Shown here: piece by piece, positions 42,076-50,453 of the stretch
Numbering within the stretch: position 1 is the first letter of the stretch
Layout of the letters: the number at the start of each line of letters is the position of its first letter
DNA from: JAAFHI01 sp039793685
GTDB taxonomy: Bacteria; Acidobacteriota; Blastocatellia; Chloracidobacteriales; Chloracidobacteriaceae
Assembly: GCA_039793685.1 (NCBI GenBank)
Contig: JBDRAL010000020.1
Span: forward strand, 39,001 to 103,000
DNA length: 64,000 nucleotides
Reading direction: 5' to 3'
The notes under the pieces: model-generated
What the model saw: the letters and a program-made list of their open reading frames with translations, nothing else
Told to the model about the DNA's origin: nothing
Databases searched by the model: none
Made by a program: the position numbers and the translations under genes

Positions 42076-44364
42076 ATGGCATTTTTCAGTCGCGCATTCG
42101 ACCGTGAAAAGGCGATCAAACAAGCCGAGAAATATGTACAGCAAGGCAAGGTGGAAGCGGCCATCAAGGAATACGAGGCCGTGGCGAAGGCCGACCCCGG
42201 CGATGTCACCATCTCCAACATTCTCGGCGATCTCTATCAGCGGGCAAACCGCGTGGACGAAGCCGCCGCGCGGTTTGCGCATGTCGCCGAGTTTTACCGC
42301 AAGAACAACCAGATGCCGCAGGCCGTCGCGACCTACCGAAAACTGGTCCGCCTCGCTCCGGATCGTCCCGAGCATGCGTTGACGCTGGCCGATCTTTCCC
42401 GCAAGCAGGGCATGGCCGCTGACGCGCGTCAGATGTTCCAGCAGGCGGCGGAGGCGGCGCGGCGCATCAACTCGCCGAACACGCTGATCGCAGCCCTGCG
42501 CGAACTTTCCAAACTGGACGGCAATTCCGCCGCGACGAAATTCGAACTGGCGGAAGCGTACGCCGCCACCGGTCAGCGCAACGACGCGACCGAGGCTTAT
42601 CTCGCCGCCGCCGCCGGTTTTCGGACTGAAGGCCGGATCGAGCAAACCCGCGCCGCCTTTGAACGGGCCACCGAGTTGCGCCCCGAAAATCTCGTCGCCC
42701 TGCGCGGTCTCGTCGAAACGATGATCGACGCCGGTCAGTCCGACGCCGCCTACGAACTCATCCGGGGACGGATTTCCCAGTCGCCCAACAATCTCGATCT
42801 CGCGGTGACGCTGGGCCGGGCGTACATTCACGGGGGCGACCTCCCTTCCGCCGAAGCCACTTTCGAACGGCTTTATTCGGTCGATCAGGCGCGTTTCGAA
42901 CACAAACTCGAAGTCGCCGAAGCCTGGATTGAACGGGGCAACTACGATCGCGCCATTGAAATCGTCCGTCAGTGCCTCGACGTGACCCTTGCCCGGGGCC
43001 AGAAAAAACGCGCGACGGCCGTCCTGAAGCAAATCATCGAAAAATCCCCCGAACACATCGAAGCGCTCAAGTGCCTCGCCGAGATTTACGAACGGGTGGA
43101 TGAAAAGCGGAATCTGGCGAGTACGCTGAACCTGCTCGCCCAGGCCGCCATCCGCATCCAGCGCGAGCAGGATGCCATCCGGGCGCTCGAAAAACTGGTC
43201 GAACACCAGCCGAACAAAAAGGCCTACCGCAAGCAGCTCGAAGAACTTTCGGCACAGGCGCAGAGGCCGGCCGCCGAGGCGCCGCCGCAACAGTCCTTCC
43301 CCGAAGGATTCGAAGCCCCGTCGGCGGTCGGATATTTCGACCGGATGATGTCCACGACGATTGGCGGCGAAACGGTCACGGAAAGCGAGGAAAAAGCCGC
43401 GCCGAAACCGGTTTCGCCAACGCCTTCCGAGTCGGAATACAGCGTGGCGCTGCTTGACAGCATTCTGGCCCAGAACCCCGAACTGGTGCAGGCGCGACTG
43501 TCATTGCTGGAAAAGATGGCCGCCAGCCAGCCCGAACACATCGACACGCGACTGCAACTGAAACAGCTTTATCTCGACGCCGGGCACAAGGACCTGGCCG
43601 CCCGTGAATGCATGCTCATCGCCAATCTCTATCAGGCGAAGGGGAACGGAGGGAAAGCCTCCGAGCTACGAGCCGAAGCGCTCGAAATCGACCCGAACGT
43701 CGAACTCATCCCGCTCCAGTCCCCGATTCCCTCGCCCGATGTTCTGATTCCGCTGGAACCCATCGCCTTCGAAACCCCGGGACTGGCGAACATGCTGACG
43801 CCGACCTACGTTCCACCGCCCCAACCGCAACCGGTCTACGCACCGCCGGTCCCGGCCGCCCCACGCAGCCGACTCGACGACCTGCTGACCGCGAGCCAAT
43901 TCCAGAAATTCCATGAGCGCGAGTGGTCGCGGGCCGCGCGTGACGGCAAACCGGTCGCCCTCCTGCTGGTCAAAATGGATTATTTCGACGCCTACAGCCC
44001 ATCGTTCCGCGTCCCGTGCCTTGAGATCGTCTCGCAACTCGTCGAAGGCGCGCTCGGCGACCCCGGCGAACTCGTCGCATTCCTCGGCACGGATGAATTT
44101 CTGGTCCTGCTTCCGGAAACCGATGCCGTCCGCGCGCAGGAAGTCGCCGAACGCATGCGGACGACCGTTCTCGAAAAGAACATTCCCCACAGTGCGTCTC
44201 CCCACAAGGTCGTCACCGCCAGCATCGGCGTGACGAGCGACCTTCCGCTGTTCGAGAATCCGCAATTCGACATCATGCTGGAAAACCTCGAACAGACGCT
44301 GCTCATCGCGATTTCCAACGGCGGCAATCAGATCGCGGTGTCGCCAACGGCGTTCAGAAGATAG
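42076..44364 (+). CDS. TPR protein with degenerate C-terminal GGDEF domain
   Basis: The 762-aa protein has many TPR units from residue 10 to about 400 (KAIKQAEKYVQQGKVEAAIKEYEAVAKADPGD onward in TPR register), a linker, another helical block and a Pro-rich segment. The last 160 residues look like a GGDEF fold (VALLLVKMDYFD and AFLGTDEFLVLLPET). The active-site motif reads GTDEF instead of GGDEF and the usual N-x-x-x-G-H-x-x-G-D segment is missing, so cyclase activity is doubtful. GGAG precedes the ATG at 42076. In SiaABCD systems the target is a GGDEF protein, so this could be the target of the upstream phospho-switch. Confidence 0.85.
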   Translation: MAFFSRAFDREKAIKQAEKYVQQGKVEAAIKEYEAVAKADPGDVTISNILGDLYQRANRVDEAAARFAHVAEFYRKNNQMPQAVATYRKLVRLAPDRPEHALTLADLSRKQGMAADARQMFQQAAEAARRINSPNTLIAALRELSKLDGNSAATKFELAEAYAATGQRNDATEAYLAAAAGFRTEGRIEQTRAAFERATELRPENLVALRGLVETMIDAGQSDAAYELIRGRISQSPNNLDLAVTLGRAYIHGGDLPSAEATFERLYSVDQARFEHKLEVAEAWIERGNYDRAIEIVRQCLDVTLARGQKKRATAVLKQIIEKSPEHIEALKCLAEIYERVDEKRNLASTLNLLAQAAIRIQREQDAIRALEKLVEHQPNKKAYRKQLEELSAQAQRPAAEAPPQQSFPEGFEAPSAVGYFDRMMSTTIGGETVTESEEKAAPKPVSPTPSESEYSVALLDSILAQNPELVQARLSLLEKMAASQPEHIDTRLQLKQLYLDAGHKDLAARECMLIANLYQAKGNGGKASELRAEALEIDPNVELIPLQSPIPSPDVLIPLEPIAFETPGLANMLTPTYVPPPQPQPVYAPPVPAAPRSRLDDLLTASQFQKFHEREWSRAARDGKPVALLLVKMDYFDAYSPSFRVPCLEIVSQLVEGALGDPGELVAFLGTDEFLVLLPETDAVRAQEVAERMRTTVLEKNIPHSASPHKVVTASIGVTSDLPLFENPQFDIMLENLEQTLLIAISNGGNQIAVSPTAFRR

Positions 44365-44502
44365 TCGGGAGTCTGGAGTCGAGAGTCTGGAGTCCTGAAT
44401 CCGAAGTCTGGAAAGGACGATTCAAATGCTCAGAGTCTTTTTCACCGCGGTTTGTCACCGACCATTAAAGGTTTTGACTCCAGACTCTCGACTCCAGACT
44501 CT
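44363..44502. repeat. Heptamer element, AGTCTGG family, spanning a start codon
   Basis: The left arm (44363-44412) begins next to the stop of the TPR-GGDEF gene. The right arm (44474-44502: GACTCCA, GACTCTC, GACTCCA, GACTCTC) lies inside the first codons of the next gene. The start codon at 44426 is in the spacer. Confidence 0.88.
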
Positions 44503-45355
44503 CGGACTTCTTCTTTTCCTGCTTCTTCCCGCGCTGATGCTTGGTTGCGCCTCCCCTCCCTGCGGGCCGCAAACGACGCCTCCGCCGACGCCAAGACCCA
44601 GGCACGTCATCGCGCCCGACGCGCGCAATCCCGGACGAATGATTCACGTCGTGGTTGCGCTCTGCGACAACCAGTATCAGGGCATCGTGCCGGTCCCGGC
44701 GAAAATCGGGAACGGCGACGATCCGGCGAATAATTTGTACTGGGGCGCCGGCTACGGTGTACGCACGCATTTCAAACGTTCCGCCGAATGGACGCTGCTC
44801 GCCGAAATCGCGAATCCCGGACCGGCGGTTCTGCAACGCCTTGTGTTCAAACATAAGACCAAGGCCGCGTTTCTCGTCGCCGACGCCTATCGCGGACGCG
44901 AGATTCAGCAGGCCACGGCGGATTTCCTGACCTTCGCGGCGGGCGGCGCGCCCGAGCCGGTCGAAGTCACGAGCGGCGGCAAAAAACTCACGCTTTATGC
45001 GGGTGGAATGACCGATCTCGTCGCGTACGTCGGGCATGACGGACTGATGGATTTTCAACTTCCGGAATACCCGTCAAAAGCCGACGACCGCGCGCGCGAC
45101 GCGGTGATGCTCGCCTGCATCAGTCGGCGCTATTTCGCCGAGCCGCTCAAAAAGACCGGCGCGCGCCCCCTGCTCTGGACGACCGGGCTGATGGCCCCCG
45201 AGGCGTACGTCGTGGAAGCCGCCGTGCAGGGCTGGCTCGCCGACGAACCCGGTAGCGCGGTCAGACAACGCGCCGCGACGGCCTACAACCGCTATCAGAA
45301 ATGTGGTCAGAAAGCCGCGCTGAATTTGTTCGCGACGGGATGGCCGACGGAATAG
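44426..45355 (+). CDS. Putative lipoprotein of unknown function
   Basis: The 309-aa protein has a hydrophobic stretch LLLFLLLPALMLGC ending in a lipobox Cys, so it is probably membrane-anchored outside the cytoplasm. The mature part starts with a Pro/Thr linker, then an unrecognised domain with IHVVVALCDNQYQGIVPVP, NNLYWGAGYGVRTHF and AYVGHDGLMDFQLP. The Cys and His in those strands recall caspase/C13-like folds, but I cannot support that assignment. AAAGGA precedes the ATG. Codons for residues about 17-26 (TPDSRLQT) come from a heptamer repeat, so the signal sequence is repeat-built or the true start is further downstream. Confidence 0.75.
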   Translation: MLRVFFTAVCHRPLKVLTPDSRLQTLGLLLFLLLPALMLGCASPPCGPQTTPPPTPRPRHVIAPDARNPGRMIHVVVALCDNQYQGIVPVPAKIGNGDDPANNLYWGAGYGVRTHFKRSAEWTLLAEIANPGPAVLQRLVFKHKTKAAFLVADAYRGREIQQATADFLTFAAGGAPEPVEVTSGGKKLTLYAGGMTDLVAYVGHDGLMDFQLPEYPSKADDRARDAVMLACISRRYFAEPLKKTGARPLLWTTGLMAPEAYVVEAAVQGWLADEPGSAVRQRAATAYNRYQKCGQKAALNLFATGWPTE

Positions 45356-45356
45356 G

Positions 45357-45498
45357 TGTCGGGTATCGGGTGTCGGGTTTCAGGTAAGAAATGCGGAATG
45401 CGGAATTCCAAACCGGAGGCATTTCCCCGATCTGCCTGTCTTCAGGCATCCGCCCGTTCAAAATCTTTATTCCGCATTCGATATTCCGCATTCCGCAT
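45357..45498. repeat. Composite heptamer element, GGTGTCG and GCGGAAT families
   Basis: GGTGTCG/GGTATCG units (45357-45386) are followed by GCGGAATGCGGAAT (from 45391). The reverse-complement arm (45469-45498) ends 6 nt before the stop of the convergent gene. That 30-nt arm is identical to the arm at 52567-52596. Confidence 0.88.
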
Positions 45499-45504
45499 TT
45501 CCTT

Positions 45505-46284
45505 CTACTTCTTTGCTTTTTTCAGAAGTTCCTGCGTATGCGTCAGCAGTTCAACGCCGCCCGGATCGCCGTGGCCGGGCACGACGATCTTGATGTCCGG
45601 GAAGCGTTTGAACACCGCGTCGATGGACGCCGACCAGCGTTCGACGTCGGCGTCCGCGACGTTGCCCAGACCGCCGGAATCCAGCGATTTCACGAAACAT
45701 CCGCCAAACAGAACGCGGCTCGACCGGCAGTAGATCACGATGTTGTCCGTCGTGTGGCCCGGTCCGGGATAAAACACATCGTACGTTTCGCCGCCCAGCG
45801 TGATGGTTCTTTCGCCTTTAAACGTCTCGAAGGCGGGCAGCTTTTTCGCATCATCTTTTAAAAGTTCGACGGTTTTATCGAAGACCAGAAACCGATTGCC
45901 CTTTCTGGAGGGCACGCCGGGCAGCCCGCCAACCCGGTCGTAATGAAAATGCGTCGGAATCACGGTCAGGGGCGCGTTTCCGGCGCGTTCGCGAATCCAT
46001 CTGGAAATGTTTTTACCGTGGGTGGGCGTCCAGCCCGGATCGACGACCAGCACGCCGTTCTTCGTGAAGGCAACCAGCCCGTTGGCCGGATAGGGACCGA
46101 GACCCGAAACGGAATCGTAGCTGATGTCGCGCCAGACGCCGGGCGCGAGTTCCTCGAAACGTACGTCGTCGAGCGATTTCGGCGGCTGAATTTTGGTCAG
46201 TGATTGCGCGGCCACCGGCGGACGATGCGCCGGAAACGCACAGAAAAGAAGCGCGGCCAAGAGGAAAAGGATAAAACGCGGCAT
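45505..46284 (-). CDS. Subclass B1 metallo-beta-lactamase homologue
   Basis: The 259-aa exported protein (signal peptide MPRFILFLLAALLFCAFPAHRPPVAAQ) has the complete B1 zinc sites. Zn1 ligands are His112, His114 and His177. Zn2 ligands are Asp116, Cys196 and His238. The B1-specific HxHxDR (THFHYDRVGG), GHTTDN, GGCFVKS and PGHG motifs are present. Spacings from His177 to Cys196 (19), Cys196 to Lys199 (3), Lys199 to Asn208 (9) and Asn208 to His238 (30) equal those of BcII/VIM-type enzymes, and Lys199/Asn208 match the substrate-binding Lys224/Asn233. It would hydrolyse beta-lactams in the periplasm. No mobile element adjoins it, so it looks resident. Confidence 0.9.
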   Translation of the reverse strand: MPRFILFLLAALLFCAFPAHRPPVAAQSLTKIQPPKSLDDVRFEELAPGVWRDISYDSVSGLGPYPANGLVAFTKNGVLVVDPGWTPTHGKNISRWIRERAGNAPLTVIPTHFHYDRVGGLPGVPSRKGNRFLVFDKTVELLKDDAKKLPAFETFKGERTITLGGETYDVFYPGPGHTTDNIVIYCRSSRVLFGGCFVKSLDSGGLGNVADADVERWSASIDAVFKRFPDIKIVVPGHGDPGGVELLTHTQELLKKAKK

Positions 46285-46695
46285 GAAAAAACCTCTGGAA
46301 GGTTCGATTGAAAAAGATGGCTCCGCCGCGCTCGCCGCACTATCCGCATCGGGCGGGTGAAAGACAAGCGTTCCTCTCTGACTTTTTCATTGAGAGTAGT
46401 TTTTGGTTGCGCGCGACCATTTCACATCAACCCGGATGGGTGAAATATTGGGCATAGCCCGTAGCCGCAGCGTTTTTTGCGAGGCTGCGGGAAACATGTT
46501 TCGCGGAAACGGAAATCACCATCAACGATTTCATTCCATTTCCCACGTCCTCGCCCAAGCGCTGCGGACGTGGGCTATATCCAATCGGCACGCCATCACC
46601 GCTCGGCAGAAGAGTCGCACTCAGTCGAAAACTGCTCTCTCTTCCCCATCTTCCTAGGGAATTACCTTGAACATCAATCCCGCAAAATTCATCAA
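46285..46695. other. Intergenic region with a dispersed hairpin element
   Basis: This 411-nt divergent spacer has no convincing gene. Its left part would hold the beta-lactamase promoter on the minus strand, though no clear boxes are seen. The rest is mainly a repeat-like element, listed separately. The truA leader shows no Shine-Dalgarno. Confidence 0.6.
46415..46588. repeat. Dispersed intergenic element, ATAGCC/GGCTAT type
   Basis: ATTTCAC (46419-46425) and GTGAAAT (46440-46446) form a hairpin. GGCATAGCCCGTAGCCGCAG with GGCTGCGGG, and CCCACGTCC with GGACGTGGGCTAT, form further stems. The ATAGCC...GGCTAT ends resemble the element at 57862-57997. Confidence 0.6.
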
Positions 46696-47475
46696 ATGCC
46701 CCACCGCCTGAAACTCGTCATCGAATACGACGGCACGGACTACGCCGGGTGGCAGATGCAGGACAACGCCGTCACCGTGCAGTCGGTCCTCGCGGACGCC
46801 TTCGCGCGCGTCGCGGGCGCGCTCGTCACGCTGCACGCCGCCGGACGCACCGACGCGGGCGTGCATGCATTTGGCCAGTGCGTTCATTGCGATGTCGAAA
46901 AAAATCTTGCGCCCGAAAAATGGCACGGCGCGCTCAATGCGAATCTGCCGCGCGACATTCGGGTACGGTCGGTCGAACAGGTTTCAAACGACTTCCATGC
47001 GCGCCGCTCGGCGGTGTCGAAACGGTACCGCTACCAGTTCTGGCGCGGGCGGACGGTGAGTCCGTTCTGGGCACGGACGGTGACCGCCGTTCCCGCCACG
47101 CTCGACTGGGACGCCATGCGCGCCGCTGCCCCGGATTTCATCGGAACGCACGATTTCATGCCCTTTTCAGTCGCCGCGCTTGAAGTCGTGACCACCGTCC
47201 GGACCATCTTTTCAGTGACGTGGCTCGGCTTTGAAGAAGGTCGAAAAGACACGCCGGAACGGTGGGGCGCGCCGGAGGAAGTGGTCGCGGTGGAGTTTTT
47301 CGGCGACGGCTTCTTGCGCTATCAGGTCCGGCGGATGGTCGGCACGTTGCTTGACATCGGGCGCGGGAAACTGCCGCCGGAAGCCGTCCGGGAAATTCTC
47401 TGCGGCACAAAGCGATTTGCCGCGGGCGCGACCGCACCGCCGCAAGGGTTGACTCTCATTCGCGTGGATTATTAG
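46696..47475 (+). CDS. truA: tRNA pseudouridine(38-40) synthase TruA
   Basis: TruA makes pseudouridine at positions 38-40 of the tRNA anticodon arm. The 259-aa protein has LVIEYDGTDYAGWQMQ, the catalytic Asp53 in AGRTDAGVHAFGQ, and the C-terminal motif FLRYQVRRMVGTLLDIGRG. The ATG at 46696 matches the family N-terminus; the upstream frame extension lies in repeat DNA. It begins a co-directional run with uppS and the TPR gene. Confidence 0.95.
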   Translation: MPHRLKLVIEYDGTDYAGWQMQDNAVTVQSVLADAFARVAGALVTLHAAGRTDAGVHAFGQCVHCDVEKNLAPEKWHGALNANLPRDIRVRSVEQVSNDFHARRSAVSKRYRYQFWRGRTVSPFWARTVTAVPATLDWDAMRAAAPDFIGTHDFMPFSVAALEVVTTVRTIFSVTWLGFEEGRKDTPERWGAPEEVVAVEFFGDGFLRYQVRRMVGTLLDIGRGKLPPEAVREILCGTKRFAAGATAPPQGLTLIRVDY

Positions 47476-47607
47476 TATTCGCGAGTTTTTTCGAGACGCC
47501 CCGGTTTCGATGACGGGTTCCCGCAACCGTCATTTCGAAGATCGAACAAAAACAATCGAAAAGCCAATAGACCGAGAGTCAGGAATCCCACGAGCAGACC
47601 TCCCGCC

Positions 47608-48402
47608 ATGTTCAATTTCGACGGTATCGTTGAGCGCGGCTCACGCGACGAATTTCTCCTCCGCCAGATCGACCCCCACCGCATCCCGGCCCATGTCGCC
47701 ATCATCATGGACGGCAACGGGCGCTGGGCGAACCGGCAGGGGAAACCGCGTATCGCGGGGCATCCGGCGGGTATCGAGGCGGTACGCGCCACGGTTGAAA
47801 CCTGTGCGCGACTGGGCATCGACACGCTCACGCTTTATACCTTTTCGGTCGAAAACTGGCGGCGTCCGCAACTCGAAGTGGACATGCTGATGCGCCTGCT
47901 GCGCCAGTGCCTGCGCCGCGAACTTCCCCTGCTGAACCGCAACAAGGTTCGGCTGCGGTTCATCGGACGGACCGAAACCCTGCCCACGAGCATTCGGCAA
48001 TCCATTGACCACGCCGTCGGCGCGACGGCGGGCAACAGTGCGATGAAGCTCAACGTGGCCTTCAACTATGGCGGTCGTACTGAAATCGTGGACGCCGTGC
48101 GTGCGGCGACGGCGGAACTCGTCAAGACGGGCCGCCCACTTGAAACGCTCGGTGAAGAAGACATCGCGCGGCATCTCTACACCGAATCCGATCCCGATCT
48201 TTTAATCCGTACGAGCGGCGAAATGCGCCTGAGCAATTTTCTGCTCTGGCAGATGGCCTACACGGAAATCTTCGTGACTGATACGCTATGGCCGGATTTT
48301 TCCCGGACGAACCTGCTGGAAGCGGTCGTCGCGTTCCAGCAACGCAGTCGCCGGTTCGGGGGAGTCGAGGCCGTCGCCGCCCCTGCATCGGCCCTCGCGT
48401 AA
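47608..48402 (+). CDS. uppS: Isoprenyl transferase (undecaprenyl diphosphate synthase family)
   Basis: This cis-prenyltransferase makes the C55 lipid carrier for peptidoglycan and polysaccharide synthesis. The 264-aa protein has HVAIIMDGNGRWANRQG with catalytic Asp35, TLYTFSVENWRRP, FNYGGRTEIVDAV and the C-terminal DLLIRTSGEMRLSNFLLWQMAYTE region (R, S and W groups). No clear ribosome binding site precedes the ATG. Confidence 0.95.
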   Translation: MFNFDGIVERGSRDEFLLRQIDPHRIPAHVAIIMDGNGRWANRQGKPRIAGHPAGIEAVRATVETCARLGIDTLTLYTFSVENWRRPQLEVDMLMRLLRQCLRRELPLLNRNKVRLRFIGRTETLPTSIRQSIDHAVGATAGNSAMKLNVAFNYGGRTEIVDAVRAATAELVKTGRPLETLGEEDIARHLYTESDPDLLIRTSGEMRLSNFLLWQMAYTEIFVTDTLWPDFSRTNLLEAVVAFQQRSRRFGGVEAVAAPASALA

Positions 48403-48436
48403 GCGCCCCGCAACTTTCCCCGACAAGGGGTGATCA

Positions 48437-49693
48437 ATGTCGTTTCGCGTACCGACCGAACAACGCCGCTACTACCTTGCCGCCGGGGTCGCCCTGATGC
48501 TGGCGGGCGTGGCGTTCCGGACACATCACACGGTCGCGGGATTTCTGATTCTGACCGGCTTCCCGGCCCTGCTCGTCGCCTCCCGCTTCGAGGACATTCA
48601 GTTCGACGGACGGGTGGTCCGGCGGCGCGGATTGCTGGCCTTCGCCGGTGAAAAGATTTTCGATGAACCGGTTTCGCTCACGCTCGACGAGGTCGAACTC
48701 GTCGCGACCGATGCCGGACGGGTTCAACTCGGAGCGTCCCGTCTGCTCTACCGCTACCGCACGGTCATCGTCGGAAACGGCATCGAATTCACGCTGCTGT
48801 CGAGTTCGCGCGGCTACCGTCCGTTCGTCAAGGCGCTGTTCGAGGCGGTCGGGGAACAGAAACTCGACCCGCGGTCGAGTGAACTTCTGCACTATTGGGA
48901 TACGACAACCCATCTCGAATCAATCGAAATCAACGACGATCTGCTCAACAAGCTGCCGACGCAGGTCATCCGCTCGGCTGCCAATCACCTTGGTCTGGCG
49001 GGACGGTTGCGCCAGGCGATGAACTACTTCACGCTGGCTTACAAACGCGAACCCGGCAATCCGCACCTGCTTTACGAAATGGGCCGCTTCCTGCATACGG
49101 TCGCCGCAGTCGAAAACCCGCGCCTGTTGCTGCGTTCGAACGCCTGCCTGAGGCTCGCGGCCTATATGTCGTCAAACGAGCCGCGCCTGCTTGAACGCAT
49201 CGGTGAAACATACTGTGAACGCTACGACTTCGAACGCGCCACCCGCTGCTTCGAACGGGCGATTCACCTTGATCCGACCCTGTTCCGCGCCCATATCGGC
49301 CTGGCCGAGATCGCCTTCCGGGCGGGCAAGCTCGCGCGGGTCGCGCACTTCTACCACTCCGCCGCGCAGACGGCGACCGACCCGGCCCAGATGGAACGCG
49401 CCCGGCGCGAAGCCCGCTACTACGAACGCCTGAGCAACGACGACGAATACCTTGAAGCGGAAGTGCGGCGCGTCACCTTCCTGCAAAACCTGCGCTGGAT
49501 GCGGGCCGGTTCTGCCATCATCTTCTTCATCTCCTGGCTGTGCGTCGGCATCCTCGGCCGCCTCGCTCCGCCGGTCGAGGAAGTCGGCCTCGCCCTGATG
49601 GCCTCATCGGGCGCGACCTGGCTCGGCACCACCCTCGGCCTCCAATGGCGCAGCAAACGCCTCAGCATCGAGATTGCGAATAGCGAATCCTGA
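48437..49693 (+). CDS. Membrane-anchored TPR protein
   Basis: The 418-aa protein has two N-terminal TM segments (about 12-50), a beta-rich region resembling a membrane-proximal PH-like fold (50-135), and a TPR/helical array (180-350; clear unit YDFERATRCFERAIHLDPTLFRAHIGLAEIAFRAG). Two C-terminal TM segments follow (about 355-405). No enzyme motif is seen. AGGGG lies 7 nt before the ATG. The last codons (IANSES) come from two GCGAATA-like 7-mers, just before a GGGATCA element. Confidence 0.75.
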   Translation: MSFRVPTEQRRYYLAAGVALMLAGVAFRTHHTVAGFLILTGFPALLVASRFEDIQFDGRVVRRRGLLAFAGEKIFDEPVSLTLDEVELVATDAGRVQLGASRLLYRYRTVIVGNGIEFTLLSSSRGYRPFVKALFEAVGEQKLDPRSSELLHYWDTTTHLESIEINDDLLNKLPTQVIRSAANHLGLAGRLRQAMNYFTLAYKREPGNPHLLYEMGRFLHTVAAVENPRLLLRSNACLRLAAYMSSNEPRLLERIGETYCERYDFERATRCFERAIHLDPTLFRAHIGLAEIAFRAGKLARVAHFYHSAAQTATDPAQMERARREARYYERLSNDDEYLEAEVRRVTFLQNLRWMRAGSAIIFFISWLCVGILGRLAPPVEEVGLALMASSGATWLGTTLGLQWRSKRLSIEIANSES

Positions 49694-49698
49694 AAAGC

Positions 49699-49756
49699 AG
49701 GGATCAGGAGTCAGGGATCAGGGACCAGAAAAACTGATCCCTGACTCCTGATCCCT
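49699..49756. repeat. Heptamer element, GGGATCA family, perfect hairpin with terminator form
   Basis: A perfect 23-bp inverted repeat (49699-49721 with 49734-49756) made of GGGATCA/GGAGTCA units has a 12-nt loop and is followed by TTTTC. It starts 5 nt after the stop codon and looks able to act as an intrinsic terminator. Confidence 0.9.
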
Positions 49757-49836
49757 TTTCTTCGGGAACCATTTTCCCCACGCGGCGTCAAACCCGGACA
49801 TTCACAGCAAAGATGGATGTTTCGGAGGATTCGCCG

Positions 49837-50379
49837 ATGTCACGCACGCCCCGTTCGCTCAAGGTTCTCAAAGTCACCGAACCCTGCCCCGCCGACTGGA
49901 ACGCCATGATCGGCAACGACCGCGTTCGCTACTGCGGTCAGTGCAATCTGAATGTGTACAACCTGTCGGGAATGACGTCGCGCGAGGCCGATGACCTCGT
50001 GACCTCGACCGAGGGACGGCTGTGCGTACGCTACTACCAGCGGCCCGATGGCACGGTTTTGACGCAGGACTGCCCGGTCGGACTCGCTGCCTTCAAACGT
50101 CGTCTCAAACGCGCCGGAAAAGTTGTGTTTGCTTCGATTCTGACGATTTTCGCAGGCGCAGGCTTTGCACGGCACTACCTGAAAAACCACACGACGGAAC
50201 CGCAACGACCGCTGATGGGGTCCGTCCCCGTGCGCGTCAACACGCCTCCCCCTCCGCCCGAGCCGCATGTGATGCAGGGCGCGGTCAGTTATTGCCCCCC
50301 GAACCGTACGATTCAGGGAGAAGTGGTCCGTCCGGAAGTGATGGGGAAGGTCGCGGCCCCGCCGCAGAAGCGGAAATGA
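49837..50379 (+). CDS. Uncharacterised protein with Cys-rich N-terminal domain and one TM helix
   Basis: The 180-aa protein contains a recurring bacterial domain of unknown role: PCPADWNAM, RVRYCGQCNLNVYNLSGMT, GRLCVRYYQRPDGTVLTQDCPVG. Conserved Cys residues (C-x2-C and single Cys) could bind a metal or cluster. A TM helix at about 87-107 (VFASILTIFAGAGFA) is followed by a Pro-rich tail. The ATG at 49837 is preferred because GGAGGA lies 7 nt upstream; another ATG at 49813 would add 8 residues. It is flanked by GGGATCA repeats on both sides. Confidence 0.8.
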   Translation: MSRTPRSLKVLKVTEPCPADWNAMIGNDRVRYCGQCNLNVYNLSGMTSREADDLVTSTEGRLCVRYYQRPDGTVLTQDCPVGLAAFKRRLKRAGKVVFASILTIFAGAGFARHYLKNHTTEPQRPLMGSVPVRVNTPPPPPEPHVMQGAVSYCPPNRTIQGEVVRPEVMGKVAAPPQKRK

Positions 50380-50382
50380 AAG

Positions 50383-50453
50383 GGATCAGGTGTCAGGGAA
50401 CAGGGATCAGAGAAAAATACTGGTCCCTGATGCCTGTTCCCTGATCCCTTCTT
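50383..50453. repeat. Heptamer element, GGGATCA family, imperfect inverted arms
   Basis: GGGATCA, GGTGTCA, GGGAACA, GGGATCA on the left face CTGGTCCCTGATGCCTGTTC on the right across a short A-rich loop. It lies between two convergent genes and reaches the stop of the minus-strand gene. Confidence 0.88.

Noticed and set aside
42055..43290. 411-codon minus-strand frame
   Set aside because: It is antisense to the TPR region of the TPR-GGDEF protein, whose repeats are in register on the plus strand.
45505..46284. Generic MBL-fold hydrolase such as glyoxalase II
   Set aside because: HxHxDR instead of HxHxDH, the Zn2 Cys, and B1-exact spacings identify the subclass B1 beta-lactamase group instead.
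46285..46695. Possible small gene in the frame upstream of truA
   Set aside because: The frame is a translation of a hairpin-rich dispersed element. TruA homology begins only at 46696.
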